Assembly: GCA_002352205.1 (NCBI GenBank)
Contig: DEHZ01000010.1
Location: 186,245 to 250,244 of the forward strand
DNA: 64,000 bases
Direction: 5' to 3'
DNA from: Flavobacterium sp. UBA2787
Lineage (GTDB): Bacteria > Bacteroidota > Bacteroidia > Flavobacteriales > Flavobacteriaceae
This document shows positions 53,221-62,240 of the stretch, in pieces. Position 1 is the stretch's first letter. Each line of letters starts with the position of its first letter. A program made the translations under genes and the position numbers. A model generated the notes under the pieces. That model saw nothing but the letters and a program-made list of their open reading frames with translations, searched no databases and was not told the origin of the DNA.

Positions 53221-54624
53221 TTACACATGCAAAGCTCTATCATCCGTAGCCGCCAAAGCTGCTTCTTTAACCGCTTCTGCAAATGTTGGGTGAGCATGGC
53301 TCATTCTCGAAATATCTTCGGCACTGGCTCTAAATTCCATTGCTGTTACAGCTTCTGCAATTAAGTCGGCACAACGCGGACCAATCATGTGAACACCTAA
53401 CACTTCATCGGTTTTGGCATCGGCTAAGATTTTTACAAAACCGTCTGTGTCGCCACCCGCTCTTGCTCTTCCCAATGCTTTGAATGGGAAACTTCCTGAC
53501 TTGAAAGCAACGCCTTCTTCTTTTAATTGCTCTTCAGTTTTTCCAACAGCGGCAACTTCCGGCCATGTATACACTACACCCGGAATCAAATTATAATCGA
53601 TATGCGGTTTTTGTCCGGCTAAAATTTCGGCAACCATAACACCTTCTTCTTCTGCTTTATGAGCTAACATCGCTCCTCGAACCACATCGCCAATAGCATA
53701 AATATTTGAAGCGGATGTTTGCAAATGATCGTTCACTTCAATCTGACCTCTATCGGTAACTTTTACACCTGCTTTGTCGGCATTCAAACCATCGGTATAA
53801 GGTCTTCTTCCCACAGAAACTAAACAATAATCACCTTCTAAAGATAAAATTTCTCCTTTTGGTGTTTCAGCTTCCACAGTAACGGCTTTCCCTTTTCGGT
53901 TAACCGATTTTACTTTGTGAGAAGTATAAAATTTCATGCCTTGTTTTTTCAACACTTTGGTCAATTCTTTCGATAACGAAGCATCCATTCCGGGAATAAT
54001 TCTGTCCATAAATTCCACCACAGAAACTTGTGCTCCTAAACGAAGGTACACTTGCCCTAATTCAATTCCAATTACTCCACCGCCAATAATGACTAAATGT
54101 TTTGGAACTTCTTTTAATTTCAATGCTTCGGTAGAAGTGATTACGCGTTCTTTATCTAATGCTATGAATGGCAAATTTGATGGTTTTGAACCCGTTGCGA
54201 TAATCGAATACTTTGCTTCAATCGTTTCAGAAGAACCATCATTTTTGGTTACTTTCACGTGAGTAGCATCTTCAAAGGAACCAATTCCTTCAAAAACCGT
54301 GATTTTATTTTTATCCATCAAAAACTTGATTCCTCCTGTAGTTTGATCCACTACAGCTTGTTTTCGACCTATCATTTTTTCAAGGTTAAGTTTCACTTTT
54401 CCAACCTCAATACCGTGCTCTTCAAAATGAGCTACTGCATCGTGGTAATGATGAGAAGAAGAAAGCAATGCTTTAGAAGGAATACAGCCGACATTTAGGC
54501 AAGTTCCGCCTAAAACCGAATATTTTTCAATAATAGCTGTTCTAAATCCTAATTGTGCACAACGGATGGCTGCAACATATCCGCCTGGTCCTGAACCGAT
54601 AATGGCCACATCAAATTGACTCAT
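53221..54624 (-). CDS. lpdA: Dihydrolipoyl dehydrogenase
   Basis: A 467-residue flavoprotein (E3) of the 2-oxoacid dehydrogenase complexes, reoxidising dihydrolipoamide with NAD. The FAD motif GSGPGGYVAAI is at residues 10-20, the redox disulfide C42/C47 in GGTCLNVGCIPSK, the NAD motif GGGVIGIELG and the C-terminal HAHPTFAEAVKEAAL with the active-site histidine. A promoter element TAATTTTG lies at 54664-54671 on the minus strand. It is divergent from pckA. Confidence 0.97.
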   Translation of the reverse strand: MSQFDVAIIGSGPGGYVAAIRCAQLGFRTAIIEKYSVLGGTCLNVGCIPSKALLSSSHHYHDAVAHFEEHGIEVGKVKLNLEKMIGRKQAVVDQTTGGIKFLMDKNKITVFEGIGSFEDATHVKVTKNDGSSETIEAKYSIIATGSKPSNLPFIALDKERVITSTEALKLKEVPKHLVIIGGGVIGIELGQVYLRLGAQVSVVEFMDRIIPGMDASLSKELTKVLKKQGMKFYTSHKVKSVNRKGKAVTVEAETPKGEILSLEGDYCLVSVGRRPYTDGLNADKAGVKVTDRGQIEVNDHLQTSASNIYAIGDVVRGAMLAHKAEEEGVMVAEILAGQKPHIDYNLIPGVVYTWPEVAAVGKTEEQLKEEGVAFKSGSFPFKALGRARAGGDTDGFVKILADAKTDEVLGVHMIGPRCADLIAEAVTAMEFRASAEDISRMSHAHPTFAEAVKEAALAATDDRALHV

Positions 54625-54663
54625 ATATTTTTATTTAGTAGTTGAAAATCAGTTAAACGATTG

Positions 54664-54671
54664 CAAAATTA
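54664..54671 (-). promoter_or_regulatory. lpdA -7 element
   Basis: It reads TAATTTTG on the minus strand, about 40 bases before the ATG. Confidence 0.6.
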
Positions 54672-54774
54672 CGAAAGTTTTAGAGGACTTTAATGCATTA
54701 ACTTATTAAACTTTAGCTAATTTATTATAGATTAATCGACAACATGTCAATGCTTTGAAAATCAATAATTAACA

Positions 54775-54797
54775 AAGAAAACGTTTTCGTAGATTTA
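54775..54797 (+). promoter_or_regulatory. LacI-type operator before pckA
   Basis: AAGAAAACGTTTTCGT (54775-54790) differs from the palindrome at 5864 by one base. It overlaps TAGATTTA (54790-54797), a near -7 element at almost the same relative position. The pckA ATG is about 95 bases further on. Confidence 0.6.
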
Positions 54798-54892
54798 TAG
54801 GGAAAGTGATATTTATCAGGTTTATTTTGAGTGATAAATCGGAAATTTGATACATAGATAAATGAAATTACAATCTTTAAATATCCATCATT

Positions 54893-56512
54893 ATGAAAAA
54901 CATTAAAGTCATTCGAGAATTACATGATTTAGGCATCACGGGCTATCATGAAGTGGTTTATAATCCTTCTTACGAAGAATTGTTTCAAGCCGAAACTTCT
55001 CACATGAGAAAAGGTTATGAAAAAGGTGCTCTAACCGATACTGGAGCAGTGGCTGTGAAAACTGGTATTTTTACCGGACGCTCTCCTAAAGACAGATATA
55101 TCGTTAAAGATGAAATTACAAAAGACACCATTTATTGGGATGATAAAGTAAACTTTCCTACCACACAAGCAGTTTATAGTGAATTAAAATCATTGGTTTT
55201 AAAACAACTTTCTACATCCAAAAAATTATATGTTGTAGATGCGTTTTGCGGAACCAATCCTGACACTCGATTAAAAGTTCGTTTTGTAATGGAAGTCGCG
55301 TGGCAAGCTCATTTTGTAACCAATATGTTTATTCGCCCATCTATTTATGAATTAGAAAACTTTGGCGAACCCGATTTTATTGTGATGAATGGTTCAAAAA
55401 CCACCAATCCAAATTGGAAGGAACACGGCTTAAATTCTGAGAATTTCATCGTTTTCAACTTAACAGAAAAAATTCAAATTATTGGCGGAACTTGGTACGG
55501 TGGCGAAATGAAAAAAGGAATGTTTGCCATGATGAACTATTATCTTCCATTAAAAGGAATGGCATCTATGCATTGTTCTGCTAATGTTGGTGAAGAAGGT
55601 GATGTTGCCGTTTTCTTCGGATTATCCGGAACAGGTAAAACCACATTGTCTGCTGATCCAAAACGTTATCTAATTGGTGATGATGAACACGGTTGGGATA
55701 ATAATGGAGTTTTTAACTATGAAGGAGGATGCTATGCCAAAGTAATCGATTTATCCGAAGAAAACGAACCTGATATTTGGAGAGCGATTAAACGAGATGC
55801 TTTGTTAGAAAATGTGGTTGTGAATGAGTACGGCGAAGTGGATTATTACGATCATTCCATCACCGAAAATTCAAGAGTTTCTTATCCAATTTATCATATC
55901 AACAAAATCGTTCTTCCTTCTAAAGCCGGTCACGCTAAGAAAATTATTTATTTGTCTGCCGATGCATTTGGGGTGTTGCCTCCGGTTTCTATCTTAGACG
56001 ACGACCAAGCTCAATACCACTTCTTGTGCGGTTACACATCAAAATTAGCCGGAACAGAAAGAGGAATTACAGAACCACAACCCTCATTTTCTCCTGCATT
56101 TGGTGAAGCGTTTTTAACCTTACATCCAACAATGTATTCTAAAACATTAATTGGAAAAATGAAAGAACACGGAGCAAAAGCCTACTTGGTGAATACTGGT
56201 TGGAACGGAACCGGAAAACGAATTTCTTTGAAAAATACCCGTGCTATCATTGATGCAATCATTAGTGGAGAAATTGATCAAATGGAAACCAAACACATTC
56301 CGTTCTTGAATTTAACTGTTCCGGTTGAATTACCGAATGTTGACAAAGGTATTTTAGACCCAAGAGATACTTATAAAACGGAGGAAGAATGGGAAGTGAA
56401 AGCCAAAGATTTAGCTGCTCGATACATCAAAAACTTTGAACAATATACTAACACAGAGGAAGGTAAAAAACTAGTTTATGCCGGTCCTACTTTAGAAAAT
56501 GTGTTAGCATAA
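54893..56512 (+). CDS. pckA: Phosphoenolpyruvate carboxykinase (ATP)
   Basis: A 539-residue gluconeogenic enzyme converting oxaloacetate and ATP to PEP and CO2. The ATP P-loop [14 protein letters not shown] is at about 243-256. The substrate segment [11 protein letters not shown], the metal and active-site region [24 protein letters not shown], and the ATP-type adenine-binding [20 protein letters not shown] are present. The upstream LacI-like operator fits carbon-source control. It is monocistronic and ends with a strong terminator. Confidence 0.97.
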   Translation: MKNIKVIRELHDLGITGYHEVVYNPSYEELFQAETSHMRKGYEKGALTDTGAVAVKTGIFTGRSPKDRYIVKDEITKDTIYWDDKVNFPTTQAVYSELKSLVLKQLSTSKKLYVVDAFCGTNPDTRLKVRFVMEVAWQAHFVTNMFIRPSIYELENFGEPDFIVMNGSKTTNPNWKEHGLNSENFIVFNLTEKIQIIGGTWYGGEMKKGMFAMMNYYLPLKGMASMHCSANVGEEGDVAVFFGLSGTGKTTLSADPKRYLIGDDEHGWDNNGVFNYEGGCYAKVIDLSEENEPDIWRAIKRDALLENVVVNEYGEVDYYDHSITENSRVSYPIYHINKIVLPSKAGHAKKIIYLSADAFGVLPPVSILDDDQAQYHFLCGYTSKLAGTERGITEPQPSFSPAFGEAFLTLHPTMYSKTLIGKMKEHGAKAYLVNTGWNGTGKRISLKNTRAIIDAIISGEIDQMETKHIPFLNLTVPVELPNVDKGILDPRDTYKTEEEWEVKAKDLAARYIKNFEQYTNTEEGKKLVYAGPTLENVLA

Positions 56513-56540
56513 CTCTAACCATAAGTACCATTGTTTTTCT

Positions 56541-56580
56541 CAAAACCCAACGGATTTTTTTCTGTTGGGTTTTGAATTTT
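56541..56580 (+). terminator. pckA terminator
   Basis: The stem CAAAACCCAAC/GTTGGGTTTTG has a T-rich loop and is followed by T residues. Confidence 0.85.
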
Positions 56581-56615
56581 TAACGATTAATTTCCAATGA
56601 ACTGATAATTAATAC

Positions 56616-56623
56616 TACCTTTG
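56616..56623 (+). promoter_or_regulatory. -7 element of the RsmB-like gene
   Basis: TACCTTTG matches TAnnTTTG, 17 bases before the ATG at 56641. Confidence 0.6.
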
Positions 56624-56640
56624 CTGGCTATTTTATAGAA

Positions 56641-57855
56641 ATGAGATTACATAGAAATTTAGTTTACACCACCATCGATTCGTTGAATGCCATTTTTAAC
56701 GAAGGCGAATACGCAGACAAAGTGGTGGCAAGAGCTTTAAAAAAGGACAAACGTTGGGGAAGTTCTGACAGAAAGTTTGTTGCAGAAACCATCTACGAAA
56801 TTGTGAGATGGAAGCGTTTATACGCCGAAATTGCAGAAGTAAAAGAACCATACGATCGTGATGATTTATGGCGAATGTTTGCAACTTGGGCTGTTCTTCG
56901 TGGCTATACTATTCCGGATTGGAGACAATTGGAAGGAACTCCACAACGCAAAATTAAAGGTCGTTTTGACGAATTATCAAAAATTAGAAAATACCGTGAA
57001 TCGATTCCCGATTGGATGGATGAATTGGGTGTTAAAGAATTAGGCGAAGAACTTTGGTCTAAAGAAATTGCTGCCCAAAACCAGCAAGCTCAAGTGATTC
57101 TACGCGTAAATACATTAAAAACAACCAGACAAAAATTGCACGCTATTTTGATGGATTTAAACATCGAAACAGAATTTTTAAAAGATCAACCCGATGCTTT
57201 GGTTTTAAAAGAAAGAGCAAATGTTTTTTTAACCGATGCATTTAAAGATGGTTTTTTTGAAGTGCAAGATGCCAATTCACAGTTAGTTGCCGCGTTTTTA
57301 GATGTAAAGCCCGGAATGAAAGTGGTTGATACGTGTGCAGGTGCCGGTGGAAAAACATTGCACATGGCTTCGTTGATGGAAAACAAAGGTTTGTTGATTG
57401 CGATGGATTTATATGAAAGTAAATTAAAGCAATTGAAACTTCGTGCCAAACGAAATGGTGCTTTCAATATCGAATATCGCATTATTGATTCTACGAAAGT
57501 CATCAAAAAATTGTATGACAAAGCAGATCGCGTTTTAATTGATGCTCCTTGCAGTGGTTTAGGTGTTTTAAAAAGAAATCCGGATAGCAAATGGAAATTA
57601 CAACCTGAATTTATCGATAATATCCGAAAAGTGCAAGCTGAAGTTTTAGAAAATTATTCCAGAATTGTAAAACCCGGCGGAAAGTTAGTTTATGCTACTT
57701 GTTCTATCTTACCCTCTGAAAATCAGGAACAAGTTAAGCATTTCTTAACAACAGAAAACGGTAAAAACTTTACCTTTGTACAAGATAAAAAAATTCTAGC
57801 CTCAGAATCTGGTTTTGATGGGTTTTATATGGCCTTATTAGAACGAAAATTATAA
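56641..57855 (+). CDS. RsmB/NOP family rRNA (cytosine-C5) methyltransferase
   Basis: A 404-residue SAM-dependent RNA methyltransferase. A helical RNA-binding region occupies about 1-150. The catalytic domain shows the SAM motif VVDTCAGAGGKTLHMAS, the general cysteine motif DAPCSGLGVLKRNPDSKW and the nucleophile motif YATCSILPSENQEQV, the paired cysteines that define m5C RNA enzymes. The target is probably 16S rRNA, but which cytosine cannot be inferred. It may be co-transcribed with the endonuclease gene five bases downstream. Confidence 0.92.
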   Translation: MRLHRNLVYTTIDSLNAIFNEGEYADKVVARALKKDKRWGSSDRKFVAETIYEIVRWKRLYAEIAEVKEPYDRDDLWRMFATWAVLRGYTIPDWRQLEGTPQRKIKGRFDELSKIRKYRESIPDWMDELGVKELGEELWSKEIAAQNQQAQVILRVNTLKTTRQKLHAILMDLNIETEFLKDQPDALVLKERANVFLTDAFKDGFFEVQDANSQLVAAFLDVKPGMKVVDTCAGAGGKTLHMASLMENKGLLIAMDLYESKLKQLKLRAKRNGAFNIEYRIIDSTKVIKKLYDKADRVLIDAPCSGLGVLKRNPDSKWKLQPEFIDNIRKVQAEVLENYSRIVKPGGKLVYATCSILPSENQEQVKHFLTTENGKNFTFVQDKKILASESGFDGFYMALLERKL

Positions 57856-57860
57856 TTATT

Positions 57861-58958
57861 ATGAAATTTAAAATTACCTTTTTATTTATTTTTTTAACAG
57901 TAGTTGCATTTGCTCAACCTCCAGCGGGTTATTACAATACGGCAACTGGAACAGGTTTTACTTTAAAGACACAACTCTATAATATCATCAAAGATCATAA
58001 CGATCAAGGATATAATCAGATTGATAATTTTTTTCCAATTGCAGATATTGATAATTATTATGAAAATGATAATACCATTTTGGATGTCTATTCGGAAAAC
58101 CCGAATGGTTCGGATCCATATAATTTCTTTGTATCTGATGCTTGTGGAAATTACAGTGGTGAAGGCGATTGTTATAATAAAGAACACATTATTCCACAAT
58201 CTGTTTTTAGTTCAAACACTCCAATGCGAGGTGATGCACATCATTTATTGCCAACCGATGGTAGAGTGAATGGTTTTAGAGGAAGTTATCCTTTTGGAAT
58301 TGTTGGTTCTAATTTAATTTCGCAATCAGGTATTTCCAATCCTACTCAAAATGGTTCTAAAGCAGGAAATAACATTAACACAGGAATTGCAACCGGTTTT
58401 TCAGGAGTAGTTTTTGAACCTATTGATGAATTTAAAGGAGATATTGCCAGAATTCATTTTTACTTTGCCACTCGATATGAAAATTTAGTTTCAAATTGGT
58501 CCTCTTATTCAATGTTTGACGGTAGTTCTAATAAGGTGATTGCTGATCCTTTTTTAGACATTCTTTATTCATGGCATATAAATGATCCTGTTTCTCAAAA
58601 GGAAATTGATAGAAATAACGAAATTTATCAATATCAAGGAAATAGAAATCCATTTATTGATAATCCGCAATGGGTTCAGGTTATATGGGGAAATTCACTT
58701 TCTGTGCCTGTTAGAGATACTCTTTTTAATTTTGCAGTTTATCCAAATCCGTCAAATTCTAATCGAATTCACATTGAATCAGATTCTATTTTAGAAGAAA
58801 TTCAATTGATTACAATTAATGGACAAGTGATGCAACAAATTCAAAATCCATCTCAACAGAATAATACCTATACGATTGAAAATTTATCCTCTGGATTTTA
58901 TTTCTTAAAAATCACCGCCGAAAATCAATCAGTCACTAAAAAAGTTATTATAAACTAA
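57861..58958 (+). CDS. Secreted endonuclease I family protein with type IX sorting tail
   Basis: A 365-residue exported nuclease. Signal peptide (1-19, ending AFAQ) is followed by an Endonuclease I domain (about 25-265) with the catalytic segments GDCYNKEHIIPQSVF and GDAHHLLPTDGRVNGFRGSYPFG. The last 80 residues (FAVYPNPSNSNRIHIES to the terminal KKVIIN) are a type IX secretion sorting domain, so the enzyme reaches the cell surface or medium. A role in degrading extracellular DNA for nutrients is inferred. It begins five bases after the methyltransferase gene. Confidence 0.92.
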   Translation: MKFKITFLFIFLTVVAFAQPPAGYYNTATGTGFTLKTQLYNIIKDHNDQGYNQIDNFFPIADIDNYYENDNTILDVYSENPNGSDPYNFFVSDACGNYSGEGDCYNKEHIIPQSVFSSNTPMRGDAHHLLPTDGRVNGFRGSYPFGIVGSNLISQSGISNPTQNGSKAGNNINTGIATGFSGVVFEPIDEFKGDIARIHFYFATRYENLVSNWSSYSMFDGSSNKVIADPFLDILYSWHINDPVSQKEIDRNNEIYQYQGNRNPFIDNPQWVQVIWGNSLSVPVRDTLFNFAVYPNPSNSNRIHIESDSILEEIQLITINGQVMQQIQNPSQQNNTYTIENLSSGFYFLKITAENQSVTKKVIIN

Positions 58959-58980
58959 TTGTTGAATTATAGTTTAAAGC

Positions 58981-59012
58981 AAAAACTCCAAAGAAATTTG
59001 GAGTTTTTTTTA
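58981..59012 (+). terminator. Terminator of the endonuclease gene
   Basis: The perfect 12-pair stem AAAAACTCCAAA/TTTGGAGTTTTT is closed by GAAA and followed by T residues. Confidence 0.9.
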
Positions 59013-59042
59013 TAAAAAAAACCACGCTTTTTCAAACGTGGC
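59012..59042 (-). terminator. Terminator of the beta-oxidation operon
   Basis: The CCACG/CGTGG stem (about 59022-59041), extended by partial pairing, is followed on the minus strand by a T run. Confidence 0.7.
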
Positions 59043-59070
59043 CTTTAATCAACAACTAAACTAAAAATTT

Positions 59071-60861
59071 TTAGAAACAGTAACTGTTTTCAGCTACTAA
59101 TTTCGTGGTAATCGTTTCTCTTAAGCCAACAATGTTTGGCATGTTGGTGTATTTTGTAAAGCGACGTAATCCCATCAACATCATACGTTGTTCATCGCCC
59201 TCGGCAAACGAAATGATGCTTTCTTTTCCTTTTTGTGCCACTACATCAACGGCTTTGTATAAATATAATTTTGCCATCGCAATTTGCTCTTTCGCTTTGT
59301 CTTCGCCTACTTTTTTGGCTAATTTTTCAGTTCGTAAAACAGTACTTTCGGCAACATAAATTTCGATTAACATATCAGCTGCAGCCATCAATAATTGTTG
59401 GTGAGCATCCAAATCCATTCCGTATTTTTGAACGGCAGCTCCTGCAACCATTAAGAAGGCTTTTTTCAATTTGCCAACCATTTCTTTTTCTTCCGAAAAT
59501 AATTCTGAATAATCCGGTGTGTCAAACGATGGAATTCCCATTAATTCTTCCTGCACTTTCATCGCAGGACCTAAAAGATCTACGTGACCTTTCATTGCTT
59601 TTTTAATCAGCATTCCAACCGAAAGCATACGGTTAATTTCGTTTGTACCTTCGTAAATTCGGGCAATTCGAGCATCTCTCCATGCACTTTCCATCGGTGT
59701 GTCTTCGGAGAATCCCATCCCGCCATATATTTGAATTCCTTCATCGGCACAATTTTGAACATCTTCAGAAACAGCTACTTTTAAAATCGAACATTCGATA
59801 GCGAATTCTTCTACACCTTTTAATTCGGCTTCCTGATGCGTTGCACCTTCAGCTTCACGGATTTTAATTCTGTTTTCGATATCTTTTGCTGCACGATAGG
59901 TAGCACTTTCTCCCGCATAAGCAGAAGTTGCCATTTCAGCTAATTTATAACGAATAGCTCCAAATTGAGCGATTGGTGTATTAAACTGAATTCTTTCATT
60001 TGCATAATTAATTGCATTTGAAGTCACACGACGTTGAGCATCTAAACAAGCGGCTGCCAATTTGATTCTACCTACGTTTAATGCATTCATGGCAATTTTG
60101 AAACCTTCGCCACGAGCAGCCAACATATTTTCAACAGGAACTTTGGTGTCCGAAAAGAAAACTTGACGAGTCGAAGAGGCACGAATACCTAATTTATGCT
60201 CTTCTTCGTTCATCGTGATTCCGTTAGATGGATCATTTTCTACAATGAAACCGGTTATATTTTTATCATCTTCAATTCTTGCAAAAACGATGAATACAGA
60301 ACAAAATCCGGCATTTGAAATCCACATTTTTTGTCCGGTTATTTTGTAATGTGTTCCGTCTTCGGATAAAACAGCTTTTGTTTTTCCTGAATTCGCATCA
60401 GAACCTGCACCTGGTTCAGTTAAACAATAGGCTCCAAACCATTCACCTGAGGCTAATTTTGGGACGTATTTTTTCTTTTGTTCTTCTGTTCCATATAACG
60501 TAATTGGCATTGTTCCAATTCCGGTATGAGCACCAAAAGCAGTTGAAAATGAACCGGTTGCACCCGAAATGTAATCGCATACTAAACAGGTGTCAACGAA
60601 TCCCATTCCCATTCCGCCGTAAGCTTCAGGAACGGCAACGCTTAAAAAGCCCATTTCTCCGGCTTTTCGCATTACTTCTTCGGTAAATGCATAATCTTTC
60701 TTTTCAAATCGGTCTTTGTTTGGCCAAATTTCTTTGTCAACAAATTCTTTTACCGAATCACGCATCATAATTTGCTCTTCTGAGAAATCTTCGGGTGTGA
60801 ATACGTTTTCACATTTGGTTTCTTTTACCAAAAACTGACCACCTCTTGTTATATCTTCCAT
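59071..60861 (-). CDS. Acyl-CoA dehydrogenase
   Basis: A 596-residue FAD enzyme starting fatty acid beta-oxidation. The usual ACAD core (about 30-430) includes YCLTEPGAGSDANSGKT, the FAD-binding WISNAGFC and IQIYGGMGFSEDTPMESAWRDARIARIYEGTNEINR. The extra C-terminal domain of about 150 residues is like that of very-long-chain/ACAD9-type enzymes. It is the last gene of the fadB-like, thiolase, dehydrogenase operon on the minus strand. A hairpin-rich gap of about 115 bases separates it from the thiolase gene. Confidence 0.95.
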   Translation of the reverse strand: MEDITRGGQFLVKETKCENVFTPEDFSEEQIMMRDSVKEFVDKEIWPNKDRFEKKDYAFTEEVMRKAGEMGFLSVAVPEAYGGMGMGFVDTCLVCDYISGATGSFSTAFGAHTGIGTMPITLYGTEEQKKKYVPKLASGEWFGAYCLTEPGAGSDANSGKTKAVLSEDGTHYKITGQKMWISNAGFCSVFIVFARIEDDKNITGFIVENDPSNGITMNEEEHKLGIRASSTRQVFFSDTKVPVENMLAARGEGFKIAMNALNVGRIKLAAACLDAQRRVTSNAINYANERIQFNTPIAQFGAIRYKLAEMATSAYAGESATYRAAKDIENRIKIREAEGATHQEAELKGVEEFAIECSILKVAVSEDVQNCADEGIQIYGGMGFSEDTPMESAWRDARIARIYEGTNEINRMLSVGMLIKKAMKGHVDLLGPAMKVQEELMGIPSFDTPDYSELFSEEKEMVGKLKKAFLMVAGAAVQKYGMDLDAHQQLLMAAADMLIEIYVAESTVLRTEKLAKKVGEDKAKEQIAMAKLYLYKAVDVVAQKGKESIISFAEGDEQRMMLMGLRRFTKYTNMPNIVGLRETITTKLVAENSYCF

Positions 60862-60866
60862 ATCAG

Positions 60867-60905
60867 ACCCCTAATCCGCCTTGGCGGAGAATTCCTACTA
60901 GGGGT
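60867..60905. repeat. Nested hairpin between thiolase and acyl-CoA dehydrogenase genes
   Basis: The outer stem ACCCCTA/TAGGGGT (60867-60873 with 60899-60905) encloses TCCGCC-TT-GGCGGA. A further CCCC-TTT-GGGG lies near 60957. The element sits within the operon just before the dehydrogenase start and may affect mRNA stability or translation. Confidence 0.65.
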
Positions 60906-60976
60906 AAGTAGGTTTTTTATATGTTAGTTACTAATTTTTTTACAGTTTTTCAGTTCCCCTTTGGGGTTTAGGGGGC

Positions 60977-62158
60977 TTATAATAATTCAAAAACCCCTGC
61001 TGAACCTTGCCCAGTTCCCACACACATACTCACAATTCCATATTTACTTCCTCTTAAACGCATCTCATCAAACAATTGAACAGATAATTTTGCACCAGTA
61101 CAACCAAGTGGATGACCTAACGCAATTGCTCCTCCGTTCACATTCACGATATCAGGATTTAATTCTAATTCACGAACAACGGCTAAGGATTGTGACGCAA
61201 AAGCTTCATTTAATTCGATTAAGTCGATGTCATTTAATGTCAAACCTGCTTGTTTTAATGCTTTCGGAATAGCTTTTACCGGACCTATTCCCATAATTCT
61301 TGGTTCAACACCGGCTGATGCAAAATTGACTAATCTGGCGATTGGTTTTATTCCTAATTCGTTTACTAATTCTTCGCTCATAATTAATACGAAAGCGGCA
61401 CCATCACTCATTTGCGATGAATTTCCGGCAGTTACAGAACCATCTGCAGCAAATACCGGTTTTAATTTTGATAAGGCTGATACGTTTGTATCGGCTCTTG
61501 GACCTTCGTCTTTTTTTACGACATAGGATTTTGTTTCTTTTTTACCATTTTCGTTGATGAATGTTTGTTCAACCGTGATTGGTACGATTTGTTTGTCAAA
61601 TTTTCCTTCTGCTTGAGCTTTTAAAGCTTTTTGATGTGAATGAAAAGCAAATTCATCTTGGTCTTCGCGAGACACGTTGAATTGTTTTGCAACGGCTTCG
61701 GCGGTTAGACCCATTCCCCAATAATAATCCTCATTACCGGATGCGGCAACGGCATAATCGGGAGTTGGTTTGTATCCACCCATCGGAATAAAACTCATAC
61801 TTTCTGCACCACCTGCGATGATACAATCGGCCATACCGGATTGAATTTTAGCGGTTGCAATTCCAATCGTTTCTAAACCGGAAGCACAATAACGATTGAC
61901 GGTTACACCCGGAACATCGGTTACCTTTAATCCCATTAAGGATATTAATCGACCTACGTTTAGACCTTGTTCGGCTTCGGGCATTGCGTTTCCAACCATA
62001 ACATCGTCGATGCGTTTTTTGTCGAAGTCGGGAAATTGAGCCATTAAATGTTCAATTGTTTCGGCTGCTAATTCGTCTGGACGTTTGAAACGGAAAACCC
62101 CTTTAGGTGCTTTACCAACTGCAGTACGAAATCCTGATACTATATATGCTGTTTTCAT
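60977..62158 (-). CDS. fadA: Acetyl-CoA acyltransferase (thiolase)
   Basis: A 393-residue thiolase that cleaves 3-ketoacyl-CoA with CoA in the last step of beta-oxidation. The nucleophile C91 is in VNRYCASGLETIG. The ELNEAFASQSLAV and GGAIALGHPLGCTGAK motifs and the C-terminal cysteine in CVGTGQGSAGVFE complete the active site. It lies between the multifunctional FadB-like gene and the acyl-CoA dehydrogenase gene, all on the minus strand. Confidence 0.96.
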   Translation of the reverse strand: MKTAYIVSGFRTAVGKAPKGVFRFKRPDELAAETIEHLMAQFPDFDKKRIDDVMVGNAMPEAEQGLNVGRLISLMGLKVTDVPGVTVNRYCASGLETIGIATAKIQSGMADCIIAGGAESMSFIPMGGYKPTPDYAVAASGNEDYYWGMGLTAEAVAKQFNVSREDQDEFAFHSHQKALKAQAEGKFDKQIVPITVEQTFINENGKKETKSYVVKKDEGPRADTNVSALSKLKPVFAADGSVTAGNSSQMSDGAAFVLIMSEELVNELGIKPIARLVNFASAGVEPRIMGIGPVKAIPKALKQAGLTLNDIDLIELNEAFASQSLAVVRELELNPDIVNVNGGAIALGHPLGCTGAKLSVQLFDEMRLRGSKYGIVSMCVGTGQGSAGVFELL

Positions 62159-62174
62159 TTTATTTATTTTTTTT

Positions 62175-62228
62175 GAACACGGATTTATAAAATTTTAAAA
62201 ATTTCTATAATTTTTTAAATCTGTGTTC
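62175..62228. repeat. Inverted repeat between fadB-like and thiolase genes
   Basis: GAACACGGATTTA (62175-62187) pairs with TAAATCTGTGTTC (62216-62228) except for one G-T pair, with an AT-rich 28-base loop. It fills most of the 82-base gap inside the operon. Confidence 0.7.
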
Positions 62229-62240
62229 CATCATTTATGA

